Shown: positions 7,920-17,186, counted from the first letter of the stretch. The stretch: DNA of 64,000 nt from Sphingobacteriales bacterium (GCA_004144185.1 SEFP01000001.1:372001-436000), one strand, 5' to 3'. Program-made: numbers and translations. Notes: generated by a model not told the origin, from the letters alone.

Positions 7920-9164
7920 ATGAAAAAGTCGGCCGCTATTTATTTCATCTTTGTTACGCTCACCCTCGACATCGTTGGCTGGGGACTGATCATTCCGGTC
8001 ATGCCCGATTTGTTGATGGAGCTGAAGCACATTCCGCTCAACGAAACCAGCAAATGGGGTGGTTATCTGGTCTCCGCATTTTCGGCCATGCAGTTTTTAT
8101 TTGCACCGTTGCTGGGCAATCTGAGCGATCGCTATGGCCGCCGGCCGGTCATTTTGCTGTCGCTGCTGGGCTTCTGTGTGGATTACCTGATTCTGGCGCT
8201 GGCGCCCAGCTATGCAGTATTGTTTATCGGCCGCATTCTGTCCGGAATCACCGGTGCCAGCTTCACGGCCGCCAGTGCCTACATCGCCGACATCAGTACC
8301 GACGAAACCCGCGCCAAGAATTTTGGACTTATTGGTGCTGCGTTCGGACTGGGCTTTGTGCTGGGACCGGCGCTGGGCGGCTTGCTGTCGCACTGGGGAC
8401 TGCGCGCACCGTTTTACGCGGCTGCGGTCTTGTGTTTACTGAATTTCCTGTATGGCTATTTCGTGCTTCCGGAATCACTGCCGGTGGAAAACCGCCGGCC
8501 GCTGGACTGGCGCAAAGCCAACCCGATCGGTTCGCTCCGCTTTTTGAGCAAGCACCCGACGCTTTCCGGACTGGTTGTAGCCTTTGTCTTTATCTACCTG
8601 GCTGCTCATGCCGTTCAAAGCAACTGGAGCTACTTTACGATGTACGTATTTGGCTGGAAGGAAACGCAGGTAGGCCTTTCGCTGGCAGTGGTCGGGGTAC
8701 TGACAGGCCTGGTACAAGGCGGTCTGATCCGGATTGTCAATCCACGGTTGGGCGAAGAAAAAAGCACGTACTTAGGATTGCTGTTGTATGCCTTCGGACT
8801 GCTGCTGTTTGCCTTTGCTACCGAAAGCTGGATGATGTACGCGTTTCTGGTTCCCTACTGTCTGGGCGGAATTGCAGGTCCGGCCTTGCAATCGATTATC
8901 ACCCGTCATGTGGCGGTGGATGAGCAGGGCCAGTTGCAGGGCAGTCTCACCAGCCTGATGAGCCTGACCGCTATTATCGGTCCGCTGATTATGACGCGGC
9001 TGTTTACCTATGCAACGGCTAAAGATTCGGCCTTTCACTTTCCGGGCGCGCCGTTTCTGCTCGGTTGCTTATTTATGCTGATCAGCGTGGTGCTGGCCTG
9101 GCGGGTACTTTCCGGCGAACGACGGAAACGCAAAGCAGCTGGCATTCCGGACATGAATGAATAG
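7920..9164 (+). CDS. MFS transporter, TCR/Tet-like
   Basis: A 414-residue, 12-helix major facilitator protein resembling TetA-type drug/H+ antiporters: helix 1 LTLDIVGWGLIIPVMPDLL, the loop 2-3 motif GNLSDRYGRRPVILLSLLGF, and motif C in helix 5 (GAAFGLGFVLGPALGG). Similar genes are widespread in Bacteroidetes and are seldom proven to confer tetracycline resistance. A CACCTTTG -7-like box ends at 7912, seven bases before the ATG. It shares a 66-bp spacer with the divergent UMF1 gene. Confidence 0.9.
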   Translation: MKKSAAIYFIFVTLTLDIVGWGLIIPVMPDLLMELKHIPLNETSKWGGYLVSAFSAMQFLFAPLLGNLSDRYGRRPVILLSLLGFCVDYLILALAPSYAVLFIGRILSGITGASFTAASAYIADISTDETRAKNFGLIGAAFGLGFVLGPALGGLLSHWGLRAPFYAAAVLCLLNFLYGYFVLPESLPVENRRPLDWRKANPIGSLRFLSKHPTLSGLVVAFVFIYLAAHAVQSNWSYFTMYVFGWKETQVGLSLAVVGVLTGLVQGGLIRIVNPRLGEEKSTYLGLLLYAFGLLLFAFATESWMMYAFLVPYCLGGIAGPALQSIITRHVAVDEQGQLQGSLTSLMSLTAIIGPLIMTRLFTYATAKDSAFHFPGAPFLLGCLFMLISVVLAWRVLSGERRKRKAAGIPDMNE

Positions 9165-9229
9165 GTTCTTTTCCGAAAATGAAACTGCTGCCGATGGGAA
9201 TCCGGAAGGTTACGCTGCTGGATAACAAC

Positions 9230-9607
9230 TTACTCCTGGGGCGGTTTGATGTACCACTTATAGTTGATAAGCGCCCAGCCATCGGGGTCGCCTCTCTGAT
9301 AGGCCGGGTGCTCTTTGGAGGTACCATTGACCAGTAAGCTGCCATCTCGCAATACTTGGTACCGGGCGTGCGGTTTAGCGTCCCACAGACTCCAGATATT
9401 ACTGCGACTGAAATCGCAGCGTGGACAACCCACTACACTGCCATCGTCGAAATAAGCCACCAGCCCTCCGTTGGCAAAGAACAGGTAGCGCAATTCTTTA
9501 CGCGGCTTATTGCGGGTTTGTGCGTGCGCGGAAGGAACCAAGATGCTATTCAATCCAATAGCAAGCAGTAGCAGGCACAGCGCTTTGAGGATTCCGGAAC
9601 GGTACAT
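9230..9607 (-). CDS. Hypothetical secreted protein with CPRC motif
   Basis: A 125-residue protein with a signal peptide (ILKALCLLLLAIGLNSILV, predicted cut after AHA). The mature part has a short beta-rich domain, RYLFFANGGLVAYFDDGSVVG, followed by CPRC, which could form a disulphide or bind metal but lacks other ligands. The repeated strand pattern (ANGGLVAYFDDG, VLRDGSLLVNG) suggests a small beta-sandwich. I do not recognise the family. It is a single gene flanked by convergent and same-strand neighbours. Confidence 0.65.
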   Translation of the reverse strand: MYRSGILKALCLLLLAIGLNSILVPSAHAQTRNKPRKELRYLFFANGGLVAYFDDGSVVGCPRCDFSRSNIWSLWDAKPHARYQVLRDGSLLVNGTSKEHPAYQRGDPDGWALINYKWYIKPPQE

Positions 9608-9760
9608 TTCAGAATTGATTTAAAGAGATGAGAAATGTCCTTATAAAATGCTGCCTATTTAATTCCGGAAATGCACCGTTTCAACAACGATGCAACTCGT
9701 TCTTATTGAGAATGGCAGACAGGGATGTTCACTGTTTTTCCAGGCTTGCCAACTCTGAAA

Positions 9761-10717
9761 TTACACCCAGCCCAGCGCGCTCGCGCCTAACACGCCGGCG
9801 TTGGCTTCCGGGAGGCCGGAGGGCAACAACTTGATTTTCCCGGAATAAATATGCAGCAGATTGGCTTCAAAATGTTCTTGTACCGGATCTAACAGCAACG
9901 CTCCTGCCCGCGCCAGCCCGCCGTAAAACACAATCGCTTCCGGAGCCGTGATCGCTGCGGTATCGGCCAGGGTTTCGCCCAGGATACGCCCGGTGTATGC
10001 AAAGATTTCTCTGGCCAGTGCATCGCCCCGTTGCGCGGCCTGCTGGATATCCCAGGCTGTGATTTTTCCGCAGTGCTCATGCAGCATACTGGGTTCCCGC
10101 CGCGCCAGCAGCCATTCTTCGGCCGTACGGACCATCCCGGTAGCCGAGGCATAGGTTTCGAGGCATCCCTTACGCCCACAACCGCAGGACCGGCCGCCCC
10201 GAACCGAAATGACGTGCCCCAGTTCCCCTGCCAGTCCCTCCGGACCGGTCACGAGCTGTCCATTGGCTACAATTCCGGAACCCAGTCCGGTACCCAGCGT
10301 CACTACGATATAATCGTTCAATCCTTTGGCCGCCCCGTACAGCCCTTCGCCCACGGCAGCAGCATTGGCATCATTGGTCAGTCGCACCCGGTAGCCAGTC
10401 AGCTCCGACAGCACCCTGACCACCGGAATGACGCCTTTCCAGGGCAGGTTGGCGGCATCCGTGATTTCGCCGGTGTGCAGATTGGCATTGGGAGCGCCCA
10501 TCCCGATTCCGGAAATGGTTTCGCCGCGTACCAGCGACCGGACCGCCAGTGCCAGTGCTTCCAGATAGGCCTGGGCTGTTTCGTGCAGCCGGGTCTTCAG
10601 GTGTTGGGTACGCACCACCCGCCCACACCGGTCTACCAACCCGACGGTGGTGTTGGTACCGCCCATATCAATACCGATCGCACAACAATCTTTTTCCGGA
10701 AACGTAACTGCATTCAT
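9761..10717 (-). CDS. ROK family sugar kinase (glucokinase/fructokinase-like)
   Basis: A 318-residue ROK (repressor, ORF, kinase) protein without the N-terminal helix-turn-helix of ROK repressors, so it is an enzyme. It shows the phosphate-1 loop IGIDMGGTNTTVGLVD, the sugar-binding region GAPNANLHTGEITDAANLPW, LTNDANAAAVGEGLYG with the catalytic Asp, GTGLGSGIV, and the zinc-binding GRSCGCGRKGCLETYAS. Family members phosphorylate glucose, fructose, mannose or amino sugars with ATP. The start at 10717 (MNAVTF) is preferred, since a longer reading would overlap the divergent transporter. That transporter starts 33 bp away; together they look like a sugar uptake and phosphorylation unit. Confidence 0.92.
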   Translation of the reverse strand: MNAVTFPEKDCCAIGIDMGGTNTTVGLVDRCGRVVRTQHLKTRLHETAQAYLEALALAVRSLVRGETISGIGMGAPNANLHTGEITDAANLPWKGVIPVVRVLSELTGYRVRLTNDANAAAVGEGLYGAAKGLNDYIVVTLGTGLGSGIVANGQLVTGPEGLAGELGHVISVRGGRSCGCGRKGCLETYASATGMVRTAEEWLLARREPSMLHEHCGKITAWDIQQAAQRGDALAREIFAYTGRILGETLADTAAITAPEAIVFYGGLARAGALLLDPVQEHFEANLLHIYSGKIKLLPSGLPEANAGVLGASALGWV

Positions 10718-10750
10718 TTCGCGGATTAAATTAGGCCTTTCAATCCGTAC

Positions 10751-12052
10751 ATGAATCAGACTGCTTCTCAAAACGCGCCTTCTCCAAAATCGCTTGTCAT
10801 CGGCATGGTGATGATCGGGGTGCTGTTTTTTATTTTCGGCTTTATCACCTGGGCCAACAGCCAGCTCATTCCCTATCTGAAACTGGCCTGTGAGCTATCT
10901 CCTGCCGAAAGCTATCTGGTAGCAACGGCTTTTTTTGCAGCCTATTTTGTGATGGCGCTGCCCTCGGCAGCCATCCTGCAACGCACCGGCTACCAGAAAG
11001 GCATGAGTCTCGGATTGGGCATCATGGCGGTAGGCGCCTTGCTGTTTATTCCGGCGGCGCAGTCGCGTACGTTCTCCGTTTTTCTGCTGGGCTTGTTTGT
11101 GATCGGCACCGGACTGGCGCTGTTGCAAACCGCGTCCAACCCGTATGCGGCCGCACTGGGACCGCAGGAAAGTGCCGCCCGGCGCATCAGCATCATGGGT
11201 ATTTGCAACAAGGTGGCGGGCATTCTGTCGGTATATATTCTAGGCAGCATCACTCTGTCGAATGCCGATGCTATTAAAACGCAGATCACGATGGTGTCTC
11301 CGGCCGAGAAAGCGCAGATTCTGGATGCGCTGGCCCATAGGGTAATTGTGCCGTACGAGATTATTGCCGCTTCACTGGCTGCTCTGGCAATTGCCTTCCT
11401 GCTGGTTAAACTGCCGCCGATTCCGGAAGAAGACGCCACTTCAACACCAGGCACTTCCGGAACCAGCGCTCCCCGTCAGCTGCTCAGCCACCGCAATCTG
11501 GTACTGGGAGCACTGGCGTTGTTTCTGTATGTAGGTGTAGAGGTCATCAGCTATGATACGTTTGCAGCTTTTGGAGAGTCACTGGGCTACCCGCTGGATA
11601 CCGCACGTCATTTTGCCTCGTACACCGGGTATTGCCTGCTGGCCGGGTATGTGTTTGGTATTGCACTAATTCCAACCTATCTCTCGCAACAAAAAGCGCT
11701 GGTCTATTCTGCTGTATTAAGTCTGATTCTGGTCTGCGTAGCTATGGCCACCTCCGGAGTGGTAGCGATAGGCGCATTTGCCTTGCTGGGCTTCAGTCAG
11801 GCAGCGATGTGGCCGGCGATTTTCCCGATGGCTCTTAGCGGACTGGGCCGCCTCACCAAGACCGGCTCGGCAGTATTGATTATGGCGATTGTTGGAGGTG
11901 CGGTATTGCCGCCGCTGTATGGCAAGATTAGCGAAGCGATTCACAACCCGCAGCTGGCCTATGCGGTGATGTTGCCTTGCTATGGATATATTTTATGGTT
12001 TGCGCTTCAGGGACAGCGATCAGAAAACAGAGCCGGCGTTATTGTGCCATGA
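10751..12052 (+). CDS. Sugar MFS transporter (FucP/GluP-like)
   Basis: A 433-residue transporter of the fucose/glucose-galactose:H+ symporter branch: FGFITWANSQLIPYLKLACELSP in helix 1-2, QRTGYQKGMSLGLGIMAVGA, LGLFVIGTGLALLQTASNPY in helix 4, and GAILLKR-like region GTSGTSAPRQLLSHRNLVLG after the central loop. Its role is proton-driven uptake of hexose across the inner membrane. It lies 33 bp from the divergent ROK kinase, which would phosphorylate the imported sugar. Its stop codon overlaps the start of the phosphatase gene (ATGA), so the two are translationally coupled. Confidence 0.92.
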   Translation: MNQTASQNAPSPKSLVIGMVMIGVLFFIFGFITWANSQLIPYLKLACELSPAESYLVATAFFAAYFVMALPSAAILQRTGYQKGMSLGLGIMAVGALLFIPAAQSRTFSVFLLGLFVIGTGLALLQTASNPYAAALGPQESAARRISIMGICNKVAGILSVYILGSITLSNADAIKTQITMVSPAEKAQILDALAHRVIVPYEIIAASLAALAIAFLLVKLPPIPEEDATSTPGTSGTSAPRQLLSHRNLVLGALALFLYVGVEVISYDTFAAFGESLGYPLDTARHFASYTGYCLLAGYVFGIALIPTYLSQQKALVYSAVLSLILVCVAMATSGVVAIGAFALLGFSQAAMWPAIFPMALSGLGRLTKTGSAVLIMAIVGGAVLPPLYGKISEAIHNPQLAYAVMLPCYGYILWFALQGQRSENRAGVIVP

Positions 12053-12375
12053 AATTACTGTTTATCTGCAGCCGGAACCAGTGGCGGAGTCCGACCGCAG
12101 AAGCTGTTTTCCGGAACAGGCCGGATCTGGAAACGCGCTCGGCAGGTACGGCTGCTTCAGCCCGGACGCGAGTGAGTGAAAAGCACTTGCGTTGGGCCGA
12201 TCTCGTCCTGGTGATGGAAAAACGCCACCGGCAGTTCATCCAGGAGCAGTTTCCGGATTGCGCCCGCAACCTCAATATCGTCGTCCTGGATATCCCCGAC
12301 GAGTACGGCTATATGGACCCGGAGCTGGTTGCCGAACTCGAAGCGCGGGTACCACCTTATTTTAATGCAGTATAA
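12049..12375 (+). CDS. Low-molecular-weight protein tyrosine phosphatase-like protein
   Basis: A 108-residue protein with the CX5R phosphatase loop at its very start (C7-SRNQW-R13-S14), preceded by the strand KLLFI and followed by SPTAEAVF, as in low-molecular-weight tyrosine phosphatases and arsenate reductase-like proteins. It is shorter than the usual 150-160 residues; the family's DPD acid loop is replaced by DIPDEYGYMDPEL near the C-terminus. This matches a short LMW-PTP-like group known in Proteobacteria and Bacteroidetes. The ATG overlaps the sugar transporter stop by 4 bp. A role in dephosphorylating a protein or small molecule is inference. Confidence 0.8.
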   Translation: MKLLFICSRNQWRSPTAEAVFRNRPDLETRSAGTAASARTRVSEKHLRWADLVLVMEKRHRQFIQEQFPDCARNLNIVVLDIPDEYGYMDPELVAELEARVPPYFNAV

Positions 12376-12432
12376 GCGTCTGTTCCCGGAACCACTCGTG
12401 GACAGTTTCGAATACAGAAAGGCTTTGGAACG

Positions 12433-12464
12433 AAAACGGCCGTGCTTCCCAGCACGGCCGTTTT
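12433..12464. terminator. Bidirectional intrinsic terminator
   Basis: A 14-bp perfect stem (12433-12446 with 12451-12464, TTCC loop) with A-run before and T-run after, between the phosphatase gene and the convergent TPR gene. Confidence 0.9.
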
Positions 12465-12487
12465 TATTTCACCCTAGAATCAAGTTC

Positions 12488-13144
12488 TTAGCCCGGAATA
12501 CGGCTCATGTACTGTTGCAGTTCTTTAATTTGTGCGACCACTTGATCATTGGTCGACTTGGCATTTTTAGCCTGCGCAAATGCCATTTTAGCAGCTTTGT
12601 ACGACCGGCGTTGCAGCAAAATCTGGCAGATCTGCAAATGTGCCATCGCTTTGCTGTCGGCATCGGGCAGCCCTTTCTTCAGTGCCGTTTGCAGGTGCTG
12701 ATAGGCCTCGTTCATGTTGCCTTTTTTCATGGCAATGGCACCCAGCTGCAACAGCGCGCTGCCTTCATAGCCTTTTTCGGTAATGCCGGCCTCCAGACTT
12801 TTCTTGATGTCGCTTTCGGCCTGATCCAGGTCTTCGGTCATGGTGCTCAGGTTGCCCCGCAGCATGTAATAGGAAGACCGCACCGGCTTATACAACCAGT
12901 CGGGCTTTTTCACCCGGTCCAGCAGCACACGGGCGCCGTCAATATCCCCGCTTTCCACATGGCCCTGAATGAGGGTCATTGGGCCAATCAGGTAATGGGC
13001 CACGATCATCAGGATGGCGAGCAGCATCGGAATCCAGGCCACCCACCAGGTAACTTTAAATCCCAGCAACAGCCCGAGGGCAAATAATACAATCGCTATC
13101 GGAAGACGGTTGAAAACCAGAAACCGGCGCAGGCCAATATTCAT
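12488..13144 (-). CDS. TPR-containing membrane protein
   Basis: A 218-residue protein with two adjacent membrane helices near the N-terminus (LPIAIVLFALGLLLGFKVTW and WVAWIPMLLAILMIVAHYLI) and a cytoplasmic helical-repeat part with TPR-like units (SALLQLGAIAMKKGNMNEAYQHLQTALKKG, residues about 130-160, and following). It likely scaffolds protein contacts at the membrane; I do not recognise a named family. The ATG at 13144 follows from the hydrophobic start, as upstream codons are non-coding in character. Confidence 0.78.
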   Translation of the reverse strand: MNIGLRRFLVFNRLPIAIVLFALGLLLGFKVTWWVAWIPMLLAILMIVAHYLIGPMTLIQGHVESGDIDGARVLLDRVKKPDWLYKPVRSSYYMLRGNLSTMTEDLDQAESDIKKSLEAGITEKGYEGSALLQLGAIAMKKGNMNEAYQHLQTALKKGLPDADSKAMAHLQICQILLQRRSYKAAKMAFAQAKNAKSTNDQVVAQIKELQQYMSRIPG

Positions 13145-13276
13145 TTTAGAACAAAACGTTTTTAGAAGGCTGCAAAAGTAAGCCGTCCCGCTGCTACCTT
13201 TCTTTCCGGAAATAAATCTACCCGACAAACCGTTTATCCACCAACTGCTTTTACCCTGACCCGTCGCGTTTCGATT

Positions 13277-14995
13277 TTGCTTTGGCTGCCCACTATCCTG
13301 CTGGGTACGGTGCTCCTGCTGCTGGTGGGGGCTTCGGTATGGCTGGCGAAAGAAGCCGACGGACGCATGCCGGCACACCTGGCGCAGTCGATCCGGCACA
13401 TGACCGGCGGGCTGTACCGGTTGGAAAGCGGACGGGTCCGTTCGATGCCGCTGGGCCGTCAGATCGAGTTTTCAGACGTCCGGATTGTACTGGATACAGC
13501 GCGGTTCCGGGAATTGCAGGCAGTCGATTCCATTCCGGACCGCTTATTTGCCATCCGGATGAAAACACTGCGCCTCACCGGCATCCGCTGGGAAGACTGG
13601 TGGCTCGACCAGGCCTTTTATTGCAAGGAGGTCATTCTGGGAGGGCTGACCGTAACTGTAGAATCCGGTCTGGGCAAAACACCCTTTCAACTGCGCACCC
13701 CTCAAAACAAGTTGCAGCTGGCCGGAATCACGCTTGAGAATCTGCGGGCCGAGAACATGGATTTCTTTTTCCTGCACCATGTAGGCCGGGTCCTGATCTG
13801 TGCCTCCTCACGCGACGGGCTGCTGCAGGGAAATCACATCCGGTGGGCACTCCGGGGCTTTCCGGCGTATGAAGACCTGACCCTTACGCTGGGCGCTACA
13901 GACCTGCAACTGCCGGATAGCCGCAATGAATATGCTGCTGCCGGCTGGCAGATTGACTTTCGGGAGCAGGTGTTTCGCATGAATGGATTCCGGTTCCGGG
14001 AACGTCCGTCCGACTCGCTGGCCACCACCCGGCACCAGCTGGATATTGCCTTGCTTGAAGCGCGCGGCCTCCGGAAACTGACTGATACGCCGGGTGATTT
14101 TTTTGCGTTGCAGCACCTGAAACTGTATGCACCTTATGTAACTGCGTTTGTGAACAGACAGCGCGGTGTGCCGATGTCGACCACACCGAAAGACTTCCCG
14201 CAACGACTGCTGCAAAAAGCAGGGCTGCCGCTTTGGATCGAGCAGACGTCTATCACGCAGGGCGCGGTTACGTACGAAGAAACAGAACCCGTTACAGGCC
14301 GGACCGGCGTGGTCACCTTTACAGAACTTTCCGGAAAAATTCAGTCGCTGTGGCTGGCAATGCCCCCACCCGGTCATCGCCCGGATCCGATCACAGTGGC
14401 ACTGAACGGGCACCTGCAAAACCGCAGCCTGATCACCGTTCGTGCCAAACTGGATATGCGGGATTCGCTGCAGCGATTTGTTCTTTCCGGAAAGATTTCG
14501 CGGATGCAGGGCACCCAGATCAGCGAACTGGCGGCCAGTCTGGGTAAGTTGCGGATTCTACGGTTGCAGCTCGACTCGATGCAGTTTCAGTATCGCGGCA
14601 ATACCCAGGTCATTCGCAACACTCTGCGGCTGGCCTACCATGACCTGTCGGTGCAGCTGCTCCGCTACGATACGGTACAGAAAAGCATGCGGCAACAGCC
14701 CATGCTCTCAATGCTGGCCAATCAGTTGTTGCTGCATCCGGCCAATCCATTAGCCGGACAAGCGTTGCGCGTGGCCCAAACAGAGTACATACGACCTCAG
14801 ACGCAGCCTTTTTTCGGAACCCTGTGGCGGTCGCTGTTCGAAAACATCAAAGAAACCGTTATTGCCGATCCGGTATTGCTTGAATATGTGCGACAAAAGG
14901 CGGCCACCCGTCAGCAGCGGAAAGACGACCGCTTGCGCCGCCGTGAGGAGCGCAAGCAACGCCGCCAGGGCCGGAACGACGGGCTCTTGTTTTAA
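13277..14995 (+). CDS. AsmA-like envelope protein (hypothetical)
   Basis: A protein of about 572 residues with one N-terminal membrane anchor (WLPTILLGTVLLLLVGASVWLA) and a long beta-rich periplasmic part with AsmA-like features (repeated strands such as SVQLLRYDTV and ITLENLRAENMDFFFL), ending in a very basic tail (RRREERKQRRQGR). AsmA-like proteins act in lipid transport between membranes; for this gene that is inference. No ATG is in frame before the anchor. The TTG at 13277 is the best start, but an upstream CTG at 13256 would keep positive residues (TRR) before the anchor. It is 132 bp from the divergent TPR gene. Confidence 0.65.
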   Translation: MLWLPTILLGTVLLLLVGASVWLAKEADGRMPAHLAQSIRHMTGGLYRLESGRVRSMPLGRQIEFSDVRIVLDTARFRELQAVDSIPDRLFAIRMKTLRLTGIRWEDWWLDQAFYCKEVILGGLTVTVESGLGKTPFQLRTPQNKLQLAGITLENLRAENMDFFFLHHVGRVLICASSRDGLLQGNHIRWALRGFPAYEDLTLTLGATDLQLPDSRNEYAAAGWQIDFREQVFRMNGFRFRERPSDSLATTRHQLDIALLEARGLRKLTDTPGDFFALQHLKLYAPYVTAFVNRQRGVPMSTTPKDFPQRLLQKAGLPLWIEQTSITQGAVTYEETEPVTGRTGVVTFTELSGKIQSLWLAMPPPGHRPDPITVALNGHLQNRSLITVRAKLDMRDSLQRFVLSGKISRMQGTQISELAASLGKLRILRLQLDSMQFQYRGNTQVIRNTLRLAYHDLSVQLLRYDTVQKSMRQQPMLSMLANQLLLHPANPLAGQALRVAQTEYIRPQTQPFFGTLWRSLFENIKETVIADPVLLEYVRQKAATRQQRKDDRLRRREERKQRRQGRNDGLLF

Positions 14996-14998
14996 TCA

Positions 14999-15039
14999 AA
15001 AAACACCCGTTCAGCTTCTGAAGCCGAACGGGTGTTTTT
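14999..15039. terminator. Bidirectional intrinsic terminator
   Basis: A 14-bp stem (14999-15012 with 15026-15039) with an inner GCTT/AAGC stem and A/T flanks, between the AsmA-like gene and the convergent prolyl oligopeptidase gene. Confidence 0.88.
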
Positions 15040-15059
15040 CATTTAGGTTATAAACCAGC

Positions 15060-17186
15060 TTATTTCTGTTGGTACTTCAGGCCCATATTCCACCACATAA
15101 ACGCCCATTTGTCTGCCTGTTCGGCGACCTGTTGCGCGGTCGATTTACCGGCACCATGACCTGCATTGGTTTCGATCCGGATCAGCGTGGGTTTGGAACA
15201 GCTTTGTGCCTGTTGCAGCTCAGCAGCAAATTTGAACGAATGCGCCGGTACTACACGGTCATCATGATCGCCTGTAAAAACCATCGTAGCCGGATAGCAG
15301 GTGCCTTTCCTCACATTGTGTACCGGTGAATATTGATAGAGGTACTGGAACATCTCCTTGCTGTCGTTCGATGTGCCATAATCATACGCCCAGCCTGCAC
15401 CCGCCGTAAAGGTGTGGTAGCGCAACATGTCCAGTACGCCCACCGCCGGAAACGCCACCCCGAAGAGATCGGGGCGCTGCGTCATTGCGGCACCTACCAG
15501 TAGTCCGCCATTGGAGCCACCGGAAATCGCCAGTTTTTCCTTCTTGGTAACCTTCTCGCTGATGAGATACTCGGCCGCGGCAATAAAGTCGTCGAATACA
15601 TTCTGCTTGTTCAGCTTCGTACCGGCATTGTGCCAGGCATCGCCATATTCACCGCCGCCCCGCAGGTTGGCCACTGCATACACGCCGCCCTGCTCCAGAA
15701 ACGAGACGATACTGGTGGAAAAAGAAGGCGATAACGAGACGTTGAACCCGCCGTAGCCGTACAGCATGGTTGGGTTCTCGCTGTTGCGGGCAATGCCTTT
15801 TTTACTGGTGATAATCATCGGCACTTTCGTACCGTCCTTAGACGTGTAAAATACCTGGGTGCTTTCGTATCCGGCCGGGTCAAACTTGACGTTCGACTTC
15901 TTGTAGAGCGTTGATTTTCCGGACGCGATGTCGTAGCGGTAAATCGTTGCCGGCTGGATATAATTGGTAAAGACGTAGTAGGTTTCGGTATCGCCCCATT
16001 TTCCGGAAAAGCCGGAAGCCGTACCCGTTCCGGGCAGCTCAATCCGGCCCTCATTTTTGCCGGACAGATCGTAGCGGTAGACTTCCGAAATAGCAGCATT
16101 CAGGTACTGGGCAAAGAACTTGCCGCCCACAGTGGTTACGCTCAGCGGTGCCTTCCCTTCCGGGATGACGGTCTGCCAGTTTTCCGGAACCGGATTGGAG
16201 GCGTCTACTTTCACCAGCTTGCGGTTGGGCGCGTTGCGGTTGGTCAGAAGGTACAGCATGCCTTTTTCGCTGTGGATCACCTCCTGCTCATGGTCAAAGC
16301 CGGTTGCGATCGTTACCAGTGGCGCGCGGCTCATACTCAGATTCCGGAGATACAGTTCGTTGCCATAGGTGGCATTGGCCGCCGAAATCACGAGGAAGTT
16401 TTCATCTTCCGTAACGCCACCGCCCACATAACGCCGCTTCTGCTGGTCGTCGTCGCCATAAATCAACGCATCCTTCGATTGCAGTTCGGAGATGGTGTGC
16501 CAGTACAGTTTGTGCTGGTCGGTTTTGGCCGTAAGCTGCGACCCCTGGGGCTTGTCGTAGGTGCTGTAATAAAAGCCGTCATTGCCTTTCCAGGACAGCG
16601 ACGAAAATTTGAGATTTTCGAGCGGGGTGCCGATACGCTTTTTGGTTTTGGCATCGAGCACAAAGGCTTTACCCCAGTCGGAACCGCCTTCGGAGATCAT
16701 GTACGCACAGCGCGACCCATCTTTCGAAAAAGTCACACCGGAGAGCGACGTGGTACCGTCTTTAGAAAAGGTGTTGGGATCGAGAAAGATTTCCGGAGTT
16801 CCGGAACCTTTCTGGCGGTACAGCACACTCTGGGCCTGGAGGCCGTCGTTTTTATAGAAATAGGTCCACTCGCCTTCCTTAAATGGCGCTGAGTAGCGCT
16901 CAAAATTGATGAGCTGGGTCAGGCGATCGCGCCAGGCGTTCCGGAACGGGATCTGGTTGAGATAGGCTTGGGTCGCGGCATTCTGGCGTTTCACCCAATC
17001 CATAGTCTTGGCCGAACGATCGTCTTCAAGCCAGCGGAGCGGGTCTTTGACAGTCGTGCCGAAATACGTATCGGTGGTTTTATCGGTCTTAAAATCCGTT
17101 TCGGGATAGGTGCCTTTAAAGGCGGGGTTTTGAGCCAGCGCCATGGTGGTAGTCAGCAGGGAAAGCGTTAAGAGCGGAATGCGCAT
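15060..17186 (-). CDS. Prolyl oligopeptidase family serine peptidase (S9A)
   Basis: A 708-residue secreted or periplasmic peptidase of standard S9A length. A signal peptide (MRIPLLTLSLLTTTMALAQ) precedes the N-terminal beta-propeller (YPETDFKTDKTTDTYFG... WLEDDRS region, residues 25-420) and the alpha/beta-hydrolase domain. The nucleophile is S558 in SGGSNGGLL, with the catalytic Asp in FTGDHDDRVVPAHS and His in ETNAGHGAGKS near the C-terminus. Such enzymes cut short peptides after proline. It is divergent from the THUMP methylase gene (56-bp spacer). Confidence 0.95.
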   Translation of the reverse strand: MRIPLLTLSLLTTTMALAQNPAFKGTYPETDFKTDKTTDTYFGTTVKDPLRWLEDDRSAKTMDWVKRQNAATQAYLNQIPFRNAWRDRLTQLINFERYSAPFKEGEWTYFYKNDGLQAQSVLYRQKGSGTPEIFLDPNTFSKDGTTSLSGVTFSKDGSRCAYMISEGGSDWGKAFVLDAKTKKRIGTPLENLKFSSLSWKGNDGFYYSTYDKPQGSQLTAKTDQHKLYWHTISELQSKDALIYGDDDQQKRRYVGGGVTEDENFLVISAANATYGNELYLRNLSMSRAPLVTIATGFDHEQEVIHSEKGMLYLLTNRNAPNRKLVKVDASNPVPENWQTVIPEGKAPLSVTTVGGKFFAQYLNAAISEVYRYDLSGKNEGRIELPGTGTASGFSGKWGDTETYYVFTNYIQPATIYRYDIASGKSTLYKKSNVKFDPAGYESTQVFYTSKDGTKVPMIITSKKGIARNSENPTMLYGYGGFNVSLSPSFSTSIVSFLEQGGVYAVANLRGGGEYGDAWHNAGTKLNKQNVFDDFIAAAEYLISEKVTKKEKLAISGGSNGGLLVGAAMTQRPDLFGVAFPAVGVLDMLRYHTFTAGAGWAYDYGTSNDSKEMFQYLYQYSPVHNVRKGTCYPATMVFTGDHDDRVVPAHSFKFAAELQQAQSCSKPTLIRIETNAGHGAGKSTAQQVAEQADKWAFMWWNMGLKYQQK

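Noticed and set aside
7920-9164. A tetracycline resistance gene
   Set aside because: It resembles the TetA branch, but chromosomal Bacteroidetes MFS proteins of this type are common and rarely confer resistance; no tetR partner is present.
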